Source of the DNA: JBBRYW01 sp038253945
GTDB lineage: Bacteria > Actinomycetota > Thermoleophilia > Gaiellales > Gaiellaceae
Assembly: GCA_038253945.1 (NCBI GenBank)
Contig: JBBSGR010000012.1
Coordinates: forward strand, 26,012-90,011
Reading direction: 5' to 3'
Length of the DNA stretch: 64,000 nt
Positions within the stretch are counted from its first letter, which is position 1. Every line of letters starts with the position of its first letter. Of the stretch, positions 1 through 7,658 are shown piece after piece. The notes under the pieces are model-generated. The model was given only the letters and a program-made list of their open reading frames with translations. It was not told where the DNA came from and searched no databases. A program made the translations under genes and the position numbers.

Positions 1-136
1 CGGCCGCGACCGACCGCAGTCCTTCCCCGGTGACGTGCGGGCCGCGCGAGGCTGCGACGACCTCGTGCTCTTCCGCGAGGAGCGGAAGCAGTGCCCGGCC
101 GACGACCCCCGTCGCTCCGAAGACCGTCACCCTCAC
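1..136 (-). CDS. NAD(P)-binding Rossmann (epimerase/NmrA-like) protein, 3' end outside window
   Basis: Only the first ~45 codons are inside the window. The N-terminus reads VRVTVFGATGVVGRALLPLL, a beta strand followed by the GxxGxxG dinucleotide-binding loop of atypical short-chain dehydrogenases and NDP-sugar epimerases. The start GTG at 136 overlaps the stop of the upstream gene (GTGA), so it is translationally coupled as third gene of the photolyase operon. The substrate cannot be inferred from this fragment. Confidence 0.7.
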   Translation of the reverse strand, partial: MRVTVFGATGVVGRALLPLLAEEHEVVAASRGPHVTGEGLRSVAA

Positions 137-654
137 GCGCTATCCCGGACAAGTAGCTCGAAGTAGCGGCGGCTCACGGCGGTGTGGAAAGGACTCTGGC
201 CCTTCGCGTAAAGAGCGCCCGTCCACCACGGTGCACCGACACGCGCGGCCAGCCGCGGCAGGTATTCCTCAACGGTGACACTGAGTTCGTACCGGGTGTC
301 GTCGGGGCGCTGTGCGAGCGTGACCGAGCCGCCTGCTCGCAGCGCCAGCAGACCGCCCTCGATTGCGTAGCGGCAGGAGACGATGCCGTCCGTGTGCTCG
401 AGCTCCGGCCAGCCGAACCGAAGCAGGGTCGCGCCGCCCAGTAGGCGGAGCCGACCACCCCTGCCGGCCCAGCTGGCGCGGACACCACCGCGGGTGGAGG
501 CGTCGACGGCCCGCCAGTAGGTGATGCCGAGCCAGCGCGCGCCCGTCTCGGACGGCTCGACAGCCCGCGCCGCAAGAAGCACACGCTGACGTGACTCAAA
601 GCCGCCCGATTCGAGCACCCGCTCGGTCGACTCCCAACTAGGGAAATCGGTCAC
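133..654 (-). CDS. Conserved hypothetical protein in photolyase operon
   Basis: A 173-residue soluble protein starting at a GTG (654) that overlaps the photolyase stop codon by GTGA. Its own stop overlaps the next gene the same way. No signal peptide or membrane segment is visible. The sequence has alternating beta-type segments and two Trp-rich stretches (WLGITYWRAVD, PWWTGALYAKG). I do not recognise the family. A small ligand-binding fold of the SRPBCC or lipocalin-like kind is possible but unproven. Context suggests a role linked to light or DNA-damage response together with the photolyase and the Rossmann protein. Confidence 0.6.
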   Translation of the reverse strand: MTDFPSWESTERVLESGGFESRQRVLLAARAVEPSETGARWLGITYWRAVDASTRGGVRASWAGRGGRLRLLGGATLLRFGWPELEHTDGIVSCRYAIEGGLLALRAGGSVTLAQRPDDTRYELSVTVEEYLPRLAARVGAPWWTGALYAKGQSPFHTAVSRRYFELLVRDSA

Positions 655-1964
655 AAGGCGCCCGCCCCACGGAAGCGGGCAACTGCGTCCTCCTGCGCGA
701 TGAGCGGCTTCGGATACTCCGCCGTGCCGAGTTCCGGCAAGTAACGCCCCGCGTAAACGCCCTCGGGGTCGAGTCTGTGCTGCTGCCGGATCGGATTCAG
801 CATCCGGTTCGGCCGAGTGTCCGTCCCGGTTCCGGCGACCCACTGCCAGTTGCCGGCATTGTTGGCGACATCACCGTCCACGAGGTGGGCGTAGAAGTGC
901 GCAGCCCCCTGGCGCCAGTCGATGGAGAGGTGTTTTGTGAGGAACGATCCGGCGACGAGCCGCGCGCGGTTGTGCATGAAGCCCTCCAGCAGGAGTTGCC
1001 GCATCCCCGCGTCGACGAGCGGATAGCCGGTTCGGCCCTGCTTCCAGGCCTCGAGGCCCTCGGGGTCGCTGCGCCAGCCTGCGCTGCGCGGCCGAAAATC
1101 GTCCCGGGAGATCGCCGGAGCCGCGGCGAGCAACTGGTGATGGAAATCGCGCCAACAGAGCTGCCGGACGAATCCCTCGCCGCCCTCTCGGGCGAGCGCC
1201 AGCTCAGCCACCTCGCCCGGCGAAACGCAACCGAAGTGGAGGTAGGGTGAGAGCCGTGAGGTTGCATCCGCGGCGAGGTTGTCTCGCAGTGCGTCGTAGC
1301 ATTTGAGCCCGTGCTCGAGCCAGCGCTCGAGGCGCGCCCGGCCCGCGGCCTCGCCGCCCAGCGGCAAATCGGGGGCGGGCAAGCCGGGCACGAGCTCGCG
1401 CAGCTCCGGGAGCCTCCCAGCGGCGACGCCGCCCGGGAGCACGATCCGTTCCGGCGCCGGCAGGACAGGCCGCCGCGGCTCCACCCGCCAGCGGCGCCAG
1501 TAAGGCGTGAAGACGCGAAAAGCTTCGAGGCCGGCCGGGGAGAGCTCGCCCGGCGGGACGACGGTCACGCCGGGGAATGTCTCGAGCTCGACCCGCTCGC
1601 CCGCGAGACCGCGCCGAAGCCGCCGCTCCCGCTCCTGCGCGTAACCGCTCACGTCCTCACTCAGGAACACGCGCTCGGCCTGCACATCCCGCACGGCCCG
1701 CACCGTCTCCTCGACGACGTCCCCACGCCGAAGGGCAAGCTCGCCTCCTCGGGCGCGGAGCGAGCCGCGGATGGATCGCAACGAGTCGAGCAGAAACGCG
1801 ACACGATTGGGCGTGCCGAACGACCTCAGCAGCGCGTCGTCGAGCACGAAGAGCGGAAGCACGCGCTCGAACCGCTCGACCGCGGCGGCCAGAGCCGGAT
1901 TGTCGTGAACGCGCAAATCGCGCGTGAACAAGACGACCGCGGAACCCTGCAGGCGTTCCTCCAT
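651..1964 (-). CDS. phr: Deoxyribodipyrimidine photolyase / cryptochrome family
   Basis: A 437-residue cytosolic flavoenzyme that uses blue light to split cyclobutane pyrimidine dimers. The N-terminal antenna (PHR alpha/beta) domain opens with VVLFTRDLRVHDNPAL. The C-terminal FAD-binding domain carries LSPYLHFGCVSPGE, LCWRDFHHQL, TGYPLVDAGMRQL and NNAGNWQWVAGTGTD, the hallmarks of class I photolyases, including the active-site Trp region. The ATG at 1964 is chosen because homology begins about 9 residues later; the open frame runs to 2240 but that extension is low-complexity and unlike the family. Length is a little under the usual 450-480 residues. It leads a three-gene operon with 4-base overlaps. 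Confidence 0.93.
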   Translation of the reverse strand: MEERLQGSAVVLFTRDLRVHDNPALAAAVERFERVLPLFVLDDALLRSFGTPNRVAFLLDSLRSIRGSLRARGGELALRRGDVVEETVRAVRDVQAERVFLSEDVSGYAQERERRLRRGLAGERVELETFPGVTVVPPGELSPAGLEAFRVFTPYWRRWRVEPRRPVLPAPERIVLPGGVAAGRLPELRELVPGLPAPDLPLGGEAAGRARLERWLEHGLKCYDALRDNLAADATSRLSPYLHFGCVSPGEVAELALAREGGEGFVRQLCWRDFHHQLLAAAPAISRDDFRPRSAGWRSDPEGLEAWKQGRTGYPLVDAGMRQLLLEGFMHNRARLVAGSFLTKHLSIDWRQGAAHFYAHLVDGDVANNAGNWQWVAGTGTDTRPNRMLNPIRQQHRLDPEGVYAGRYLPELGTAEYPKPLIAQEDAVARFRGAGAL

Positions 1965-2440
1965 AATCGGACGAAGAGCAGGCCAGAGTACAGCCAACAC
2001 GACGCACGACCCGACAGCCACCTCACCCGCGACCGAGCGCTGATAGGCGAATTGAGGATCGGAACGGTCAGCCGCCTGGCGCTGCCTGGGCAAATCGCGC
2101 CGCCACGCTCCTGCTCGAAGCGCCAGTAGCCACGGTTCTTGATCTTGATCCAGTCGCGCCGACCAGGCCGGTAGGGCTGCCCAGCCGCTTCGCCACGATT
2201 CCCTCGAGGTCTCGCTCGCAGACCGCCGCTCGTGACACAAGAGCTTGGCACTCGCGTAATGCGGTCTATCGGCTCAGCGGAGCCGGGCTCGGGGCGGCGG
2301 GGGATTTTGTCAGTGTCGCGCTGACAGAAACTCACGGGGTGCCGGCGGGGGGTGGGCCCTCAAGCACACCCAAAAACTCCCTCCCCCGGATCGCGTCGCC
2401 TGCGGTAACAGCAACCGTGTGGGGTGCGTAAACCCATCAG
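1965..2440. other. Intergenic region upstream of photolyase
   Basis: About 480 bases without a supportable gene. It contains the photolyase 5' region and an inverted repeat TGTCAG-N7-CTGACA at 2308-2326, which could be an operator. A similar dyad (TTGTCA-CGC-TGACAA) lies at 13,124-13,138. Nothing else stands out. Confidence 0.5.
2308..2326. promoter_or_regulatory. Inverted repeat, possible operator
   Basis: Perfect 6-bp arms TGTCAG and CTGACA separated by 7 bp, about 345 bp upstream of the photolyase start. A regulatory role is inference only. Confidence 0.25.
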
Positions 2441-2692
2441 TCATGCTGCCGCCGCGTATTCGTGGATGAGGCCGCCGAGACGATCCCGTCGGTGGATGTG
2501 ATCCGCTTCGGTGGGGCTGACGAGGCGTAGACGCCGTTCTGGAGTCGCTGGTGACAGGCCGAGCGCTCGATGCGGCCTGTGGCTGTAATGGTCGACGTAG
2601 ACATGGAGCACCTGTTCAAGCTGTCGTCGGCTTGTGATCAGGATCCAGTCGAGGCAGTCGCGCCGGACTGCCTTGACTGGCTCTCCATAGTG
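2441..2692 (-). pseudogene. IS481/IS3-type transposase, C-terminal remnant
   Basis: On the minus strand the frame ending at 2441 reads YGEPVKAVRRDCLDWILI, then RRQLEQVLHVYVDHY, SHRPHRALGL and a tail RRDRLGGLIHEYAAAA. This is the C-terminal third of an rve integrase-core transposase: the RRDCLDW motif around the third catalytic acidic residue and the HYNxxRPHRALG motif. An in-frame stop at 2693-2695 and lack of upstream similarity show that the rest is lost. It faces a related remnant 110 bp away. Confidence 0.75.
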
Positions 2693-2805
2693 TCAGCGAC
2701 GGCCTGCCCAACCTGCGTCTCCCTGGAAGCCCCTGTCCCGGAACAACCGGCGACGCTAGCTCTTCCTTCGGACGCGAGACCTCCATCCGGCGATCTTCAT
2801 GCCCC

Positions 2806-2955
2806 TACAACACGCACAGGCCGCAGCGCGCATTCGGGCTGACAGCACCGATACCAGGGGCCCGCCTACGCCTCGTCGGTTCGAACCCGCCAGTCCAGCT
2901 CCACCGACGCGACCGACTCGGCGGACTGCTCCACGAATACGTGCGAGCAGCATGA
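2806..2955 (+). pseudogene. IS481/IS3-type transposase, C-terminal remnant (opposite strand)
   Basis: Forty-nine codons ending at TGA 2953-2955: YNTHRPQRAFGL, then RLRLVGSNPPVQLHRRD and RLGGLLHEYVRAA. They align with the tail of the minus-strand remnant at 2441-2692 but are not identical, so this is a second, diverged copy in the opposite orientation. Everything upstream is lost. Confidence 0.7.
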
Positions 2956-3373
2956 CGGATGGATTTGCGTACCCGACAGGCTGACCGGGCCGTCGGTACG
3001 TAGCGATCTCGGCGCCACCGATCTCGGGCTGACGCTCGGTCGCCGGTGGCGCCACGAGTGGCCGGACTTCAGGCAGCGCCTCTCCCCGCTCGGCCGCCTG
3101 CCCGCAGCGGAAGACCGCGCAGCGCAGCAGGTCGCCGAGACGGAGTCACGATCCGCGGAGTCATCCGCCCTGGATGTGCCAGAGCTGGCCGGTCCAACGT
3201 CGGCTATCGGCCCGTCCAACTCGCACACGTTCCAACCGATGAAGGGCTCCCTACTCGCCGGCTGCGGCTTCACGCCGAGCTCGTCGAAGGGGCGCGCCGC
3301 GACCTCGCCGCGGCTCGCCCGCGGCCAGCCCCGCGGCTCCAGGGCGACTTGCGTCTGTCCGGCCTCGATGGTC
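2956..3373. other. Decayed region without a confident gene
   Basis: About 420 bases between an IS remnant and the cupin gene. Open frames exist on both strands, including a minus frame of about 195 codons across 2866-3453, but none shows a recognisable motif, a convincing start or a plausible composition. I read this as degenerated sequence. Confidence 0.4.
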
Positions 3374-3889
3374 TTATCTACGCCCCCGAAGACGACCTCG
3401 ATCAGGAGGAGCCACGCAGCCGGGGCTTGGGGCGTCATCCCTGCCGGGGACACCCGACGCGGTCACGATTGTGAAGTACGCGACGGCGGGCGTCGCGCCG
3501 TAGTTCTTGACCTCCATGGGCTCGCCGACTGGCTCGACGAACGCCTGGCCGGCCGAGAGCTTCGTCTCGACGCAGTTGGCGTTGAAGACCGAGAGGTCCC
3601 CGGACTTCAGGGTGAAGAGCACTAGGCCCGAGTGTGTGTGCCAGCCCGAGTGGCCACCCGGCTGCCATGTTTGCGTGACCATGAGGATGTCGGTCGGTCC
3701 ATCTGTCTTGAACTTGATCTCGCCGGTGCTGACCTTCGCGTCGGCAGGGTTCGACCCGCGGTTGAGGATTGTCCCGACTGTACCCTCGCCTGGCGTCGCA
3801 AGCGCGACGCCAACGGCAACGGCGGCGGACACCGCCACCACAGCCACGACCAGTGCCCAGTGCCGTGCGTGAGTCCTTTCCCTGTTCAT
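3374..3889 (-). CDS. Secreted or membrane-anchored cupin-domain protein
   Basis: About 171 residues. The N-terminus (MNRERTHARHW then a hydrophobic stretch ending VGVALATPG) is a signal peptide or anchor. The rest is a single cupin barrel with QPGGHSGWHTHSGLVLF, the metal-binding GxHxH motif 1, followed by a second motif region around GQAFVEPVGEPMEVKNYG. Cupins of this kind bind a metal at an extracytoplasmic site; the reaction cannot be told. A second ATG lies 6 codons upstream (3907). The last 25 or so residues look low-complexity, so the true end may have been altered by the decayed DNA next to it. Confidence 0.75.
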   Translation of the reverse strand: MNRERTHARHWALVVAVVAVSAAVAVGVALATPGEGTVGTILNRGSNPADAKVSTGEIKFKTDGPTDILMVTQTWQPGGHSGWHTHSGLVLFTLKSGDLSVFNANCVETKLSAGQAFVEPVGEPMEVKNYGATPAVAYFTIVTASGVPGRDDAPSPGCVAPPDRGRLRGRR

Positions 3890-4058
3890 TTCCGTGTCTC
3901 CGTTCATGTTGCGTTGTCGGCAGTCGGCGCTCGCGGTCAAGGAGAACGACGCGGTGGCCGCGGTTACGAGTGCGGATCCTGCTTCGAACTGCCTTTGCCA
4001 CCGTCGATCGCCACCACTTCGATCCTCCTTTCGTGCGGTCGGGAACCACTGGTGCGCC

Positions 4059-4412
4059 TCACGGCCGGCTCCCCTCTGCTCCGGTCGTGCGCGAGGGTCT
4101 CGTCGACGTCGCCGCCTCGATCGCGATGTCTCCTGCAGAAGAAGCGTTGCCCGCGATGGATCGCTCGGCGGAGTCGTTGCGCTGCTGCGACAAGGAGGCG
4201 GGCGCCGTGGTTGTCGGCAACGGCGACAGAAACGAGCCCGGCGACATCGGCCTGCGGTCGGTGGGGATCACGACGGTCGCCACGAGGAAGCCGCAAGTCG
4301 CAAGCGAGGCTAGGAGCGCCCACCTGAGGCCGCGTGCCGCGGTCGCCCGGCGATGCTGGTGAGCCGCCAGCCGGCTACCGGCTCTCGGGTCGATGCGAAT
4401 GCTTACTTCCAT
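4059..4412 (-). CDS. Small single-TM protein of unknown function
   Basis: 117 residues: a short basic N-terminus, one hydrophobic segment (LRWALLASLATCGFLVATVVI) and a Ser/Thr/Pro/Ala-rich extracytoplasmic tail. No family recognised. The start ATG at 4412 is divergent from the two-component operon at 4524, and it lies 170 bp upstream of the cupin gene on the same strand, so it may share its transcript or its regulator. Confidence 0.5.
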   Translation of the reverse strand: MEVSIRIDPRAGSRLAAHQHRRATAARGLRWALLASLATCGFLVATVVIPTDRRPMSPGSFLSPLPTTTAPASLSQQRNDSAERSIAGNASSAGDIAIEAATSTRPSRTTGAEGSRP

Positions 4413-4523
4413 GGCGACGACGCTAGCCGCCTCCCGAAACCCGCGCATCGATGAAAACCCCAAATTGCACCTCAACGGGCGCAGGACCGGGGATTTCCCT
4501 TATGGCGGTCGCGGGCCTAGCAT

Positions 4524-4898
4524 GTGAGGATCCGCGTAGTGGCAACGACCGTGCTGATCGTCGACGATCACGCCGTCTTCCGCCGCTTCGCCCACCGGCT
4601 GCTGGAAGCAGACGGCTTCGATGTGATTGGCGAGGCGGCAGACGGGTCGTCGGCGGTCGAACTCGCACGCGCTCTACGCCCGCAGGTCGTCCTCTTGGAC
4701 ATTGTGCTTCCGGACGTGGATGGGTTCGCCGTCGCCGACTCACTCGCGGCCGCCGCGCCCTCCTCCTCCGTGGTCTTGACGTCGAGCCGCGACGCGGATG
4801 ATTTCGGAGAGCGGCTGCACCATACGTCCGCGCGAGGGTTCATCCACAAGCACGACCTGTCGGCCGCCCGGCTTTGGGCACTCATCGAGGCGGCGTGA
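4524..4898 (+). CDS. Stand-alone response-regulator receiver protein
   Basis: 124 residues, one REC domain and no output domain. The acidic pair is in VLIVDDH, the phosphoacceptor Asp in VVLLDIVLPDVDG, the conserved Thr/Ser in VVLTSS, and the Lys in GFIHKHD. It starts at GTG 4524. Its TGA overlaps the GTG of the histidine kinase, so the two are coupled. With no DNA-binding domain it probably acts as a phosphate sink or by protein contact, between the downstream kinase and its LuxR partner. Confidence 0.85.
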   Translation: MRIRVVATTVLIVDDHAVFRRFAHRLLEADGFDVIGEAADGSSAVELARALRPQVVLLDIVLPDVDGFAVADSLAAAAPSSSVVLTSSRDADDFGERLHHTSARGFIHKHDLSAARLWALIEAA

Positions 4899-6616
4899 CA
4901 GCGACAGCCCTACGCGCCGCCTTGGCCGCAGGAGGTTTGGCCCTCGGAGCGGTGACGGTCATCCTCTCCCGCTCGGTGCCGGAAGAACCGGTGGATTACG
5001 CGCACATCGTCGTGTATATCGGGATCAGTTGGTCGTTCATCTCCGCGGGACTCGTGGCGTGGCGGGGGCGGCCGAAGAATCCGGTGGGCGTGCTGCTGGT
5101 GGCGGCGGGTCTGGTTCGCTTCAGTAGCCAGATCGGCTGGTGGGGCAACGGGTTCGCCGAGCTGGTGGTTGGACTCGGCCGCAACTTCTTCCTCGCCCTC
5201 GTGGCGCACGTGATCGTCGTCTTTCCGGCCGGCCGGCTCCGGTCGGGGCTCGAGCGGATGATCGTCGCGGCCGCGTACGCGCTCGCGATCCTTGGTTACG
5301 TCGTCCCTAACGCCTTTGATGATGGCTGGACGCCGAACGTCCTCTTCGTCTATGCGAGCCCGACCGCCGTCACCGTGCTCGGTGATCTTTTCGACATCGC
5401 GGCGATCGTGATCGCGCTCCTGCTGGTGGCGCTCGTCGTCGCCCGCTGGCGGAACGGAAGCCGGCCCGCACGGCGCGCGCTCGCCCCGCTGATCTTGACC
5501 GCGCCTCTGGCATGCGTGGTCGCGGCTGCCGCCTTGGCACACGACGAGCTCGGCGTCTCGTTCACCCGACCTGTCGACGCGGCGCTCGGCTGGGGTGGCA
5601 TTACAACAGCCATGATTCCGTTGGCGCTGCTCGTCGGTCTGCTTCGCACGCGCCTGCATCGCAGCGTCGTGGCGGACTTGCTCGTTCGGCTCGAGAGGTC
5701 CGCCGACCCGAGCGATGTGCGGCAAGCGCTCGCGGAAACCCTGGGCGATCCCTCGCTCGAGCTCGCGTTCCCGCTCGCCTCCGGTGCAGCCTGCGTCGAC
5801 GAGCACGGCAACACCGTCGAGCTCCCGGCGCCGGGTGGCGGCCGCGCGCTGACGAACCTTTCCGACAACGGGCGGACTGTCGCAGTGCTCATCTACGACC
5901 CGTTTCTGCTCGAGGAGCCGGAGCTGGTCGCCGCCGCGGCGAGCGCGGCGCGACTGACGCTCGAAAACACGCGCCTACAAGCGGAGCTGCGGGCACAACT
6001 CGTTGAGGTTCGCGCGTCCCGGGCGCGGATCGTCGTGGCCGGCGACTCCGAGCGTCGCCGACTCGAACGAAACCTGCACGACGGCGCGCAGCAACGGCTG
6101 CTCGGGATCCGGCTCGCGCTCAGCCTCGCCCGCAGCCACGCCGGCGACGCCGCGGAGGTCGAGGGGTTGCTCGCGGAGGCCGAGCAGGAATTGCAAGACG
6201 CGCTCGAGGAGCTTCGCGCGCTCGCACGCGGGATTCATCCCGCTCGGCTCACCGACGAAGGACTCCGCGCCGCCCTGGCCGCGCTCGCGCGGCGTGCCAC
6301 CATTCCCGTCAAGGTCGCCGCGCCACCCGGACGCCTGCCCACCGCAGTCGAGCAGGCCGCGTATTACGTCGCCTCCGAGGCGCTCGCGAATGTCGCAAAG
6401 CATGCCGCTGCCTCGCACGCAGCTGTGACGGTCACGCAGTCCAACGGCGCGCTCGTGGTCGAGGTTGTCGACGACGGCTCGGGCGGAGCCGACGCGGCGA
6501 ACGGCACCGGGCTCCGCGGGCTGCGCGACCGCGTCGAGGCGCTCGACGGCAGACTTGATCTCGCAAGCCCCGTCGGCGGCGGCACACGTCTGCGGGCTGA
6601 GCTTCCATGCGCCTGA
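4895..6616 (+). CDS. Membrane sensor histidine kinase (HisKA_3/NarL type)
   Basis: 573 residues. The first ~260 residues hold about eight hydrophobic helices, an integral membrane sensor. A linker follows, then the HisKA_3 dimerisation domain with the H-box ERRRLERNLHDGAQQRLLG, then a HATPase_c domain with EALANVAKHAAASHAAV (N-box), VVDDGSGG and GTGLRGLRDRVEALDG (G-boxes). The GTG at 4895 overlaps the preceding stop and is preferred over the upstream TTG at 4874. Its C-terminus overlaps the downstream LuxR regulator by 10 bases, so the pair is cognate. The signal sensed is unknown. Confidence 0.9.
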   Translation: MTATALRAALAAGGLALGAVTVILSRSVPEEPVDYAHIVVYIGISWSFISAGLVAWRGRPKNPVGVLLVAAGLVRFSSQIGWWGNGFAELVVGLGRNFFLALVAHVIVVFPAGRLRSGLERMIVAAAYALAILGYVVPNAFDDGWTPNVLFVYASPTAVTVLGDLFDIAAIVIALLLVALVVARWRNGSRPARRALAPLILTAPLACVVAAAALAHDELGVSFTRPVDAALGWGGITTAMIPLALLVGLLRTRLHRSVVADLLVRLERSADPSDVRQALAETLGDPSLELAFPLASGAACVDEHGNTVELPAPGGGRALTNLSDNGRTVAVLIYDPFLLEEPELVAAAASAARLTLENTRLQAELRAQLVEVRASRARIVVAGDSERRRLERNLHDGAQQRLLGIRLALSLARSHAGDAAEVEGLLAEAEQELQDALEELRALARGIHPARLTDEGLRAALAALARRATIPVKVAAPPGRLPTAVEQAAYYVASEALANVAKHAAASHAAVTVTQSNGALVVEVVDDGSGGADAANGTGLRGLRDRVEALDGRLDLASPVGGGTRLRAELPCA

Positions 6617-7293
6617 TCCTCGCCGACGACGCGACCCTGATCCGTACCGGGATCGCACGGCTGCTGGCCGACCGTGGCTTCGAAATTACCGCCGAGGTCG
6701 CCGACGCGGAGGCTCTCCTGCACGAAGTCGCGCGCAACCCGCCGGACGCTGTCGTAGTCGACATCCGGATGCCCCCGACGTTCACCGACGAAGGCCTTCG
6801 TGCTGCCGATCAGATCCGCCGGAACTACCCTGAGGTTGCCGTCCTCGTGCTCTCGCAACACGTCGAAGTCGAGTACGCGATGCGGCTGCTCAAGGACGCC
6901 TCGACCCGCGTCGGCTACCTGCTCAAAGACCGCGTCGCCGACATCGACGCTTTTGTCGCCACACTCGACCACGTGACAAGCGGCGGATCAGTCCTCGATC
7001 CCGCGCTCGTTGCCGAACTGGTCGCTGCCCCTCGCGACGAGGACCCGCTTGCTGTGCTCACGCCGCGCGAGCGAGAGGTGCTTCAGTTGGTCGCCGAAGG
7101 TCGCACGGATCGAGGCATCGCCGAGGCTCTCTTCGTGACCCGCAAGACGGTCGAGGCGCATGTCCGCAGCATCTTCTCGAGGCTCGACCTCCCGGCCGCC
7201 GCGACGGAAAACCGACGCGTCCACGCCGTGCTCAAGTTCCTTGCGGCACCACCATCGAGCGGCCAAAACGGGCGACCGCTCACGACGAAATGA
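6607..7293 (+). CDS. NarL/LuxR-family response regulator
   Basis: 228 residues. The REC domain has LILADDATLIRTGI and the phosphoacceptor in VVVDIRMPPTFTDEG. The LuxR-type helix-turn-helix is at the C-terminus: LTPREREVLQLVAEG, then ALFVTRKTVEAHVRSIFSRL. It is the DNA-binding output of the kinase encoded immediately upstream and overlapping it. The last ~20 residues are low-complexity, and the gene is followed by IS debris, so the original terminator may be lost. Confidence 0.92.
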   Translation: MRLILADDATLIRTGIARLLADRGFEITAEVADAEALLHEVARNPPDAVVVDIRMPPTFTDEGLRAADQIRRNYPEVAVLVLSQHVEVEYAMRLLKDASTRVGYLLKDRVADIDAFVATLDHVTSGGSVLDPALVAELVAAPRDEDPLAVLTPREREVLQLVAEGRTDRGIAEALFVTRKTVEAHVRSIFSRLDLPAAATENRRVHAVLKFLAAPPSSGQNGRPLTTK

Positions 7294-7658
7294 TCGAGAG
7301 CGAGTCCGGCGAGATTCCAACCAGGCGATGCGGCGTCTGGCTGAAGGTGAAGCAATTCGGCCCGTCGCGCTGGTCGAGGCGCTCGAGTTCCATGGAGCCT
7401 TCGCTCCGGCGCGTTCGATGACCTGTCTTCGGCCAAGCAAGAATTCCCTGCAAAGCGGGCGCGACCGAGTTTATGCACCCTACGCGCCGCGACCTCCTTG
7501 GCGGGCTTATCCACGAGTACCGAACTGCAGCATGAACCCAGGTTTTGAATGAAACCCCTCAGACTCGTAGCGTATGGCGAACCATCAAACGCGTTCGCGG
7601 TCTCGGGTGGCGCTCGGACCGCCCTCGACGGTTTCGTCGAGCCCTCGGGAAGCGAACC
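7294..7658. other. Gap with IS debris
   Basis: No complete gene. The only recognisable item is a 24-codon transposase tail at 7461-7535. The rest has no supportable coding or structural signal. Confidence 0.5.
7461..7535 (+). pseudogene. Transposase C-terminal tail remnant
   Basis: The 24 codons before TGA 7533-7535 read ATEFMHPTRRDLLGGLIHEY and then RTAA. This is the same terminal motif (RRDxLGGLxHEYxxAA) as in the two remnants near 2.4-3.0 kb. Only the tail survives. Confidence 0.6.

Noticed and set aside
651..2240. Longer photolyase starting at 2240
   Set aside because: The extra N-terminal ~90 residues are low-complexity and photolyase similarity starts only after the ATG at 1964.
2866..3453. 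195-codon minus-strand ORF between IS remnant and cupin
   Set aside because: No motif, overlaps the cupin 3' end and the IS tail; consistent with the long spurious frames expected in GC-rich DNA.
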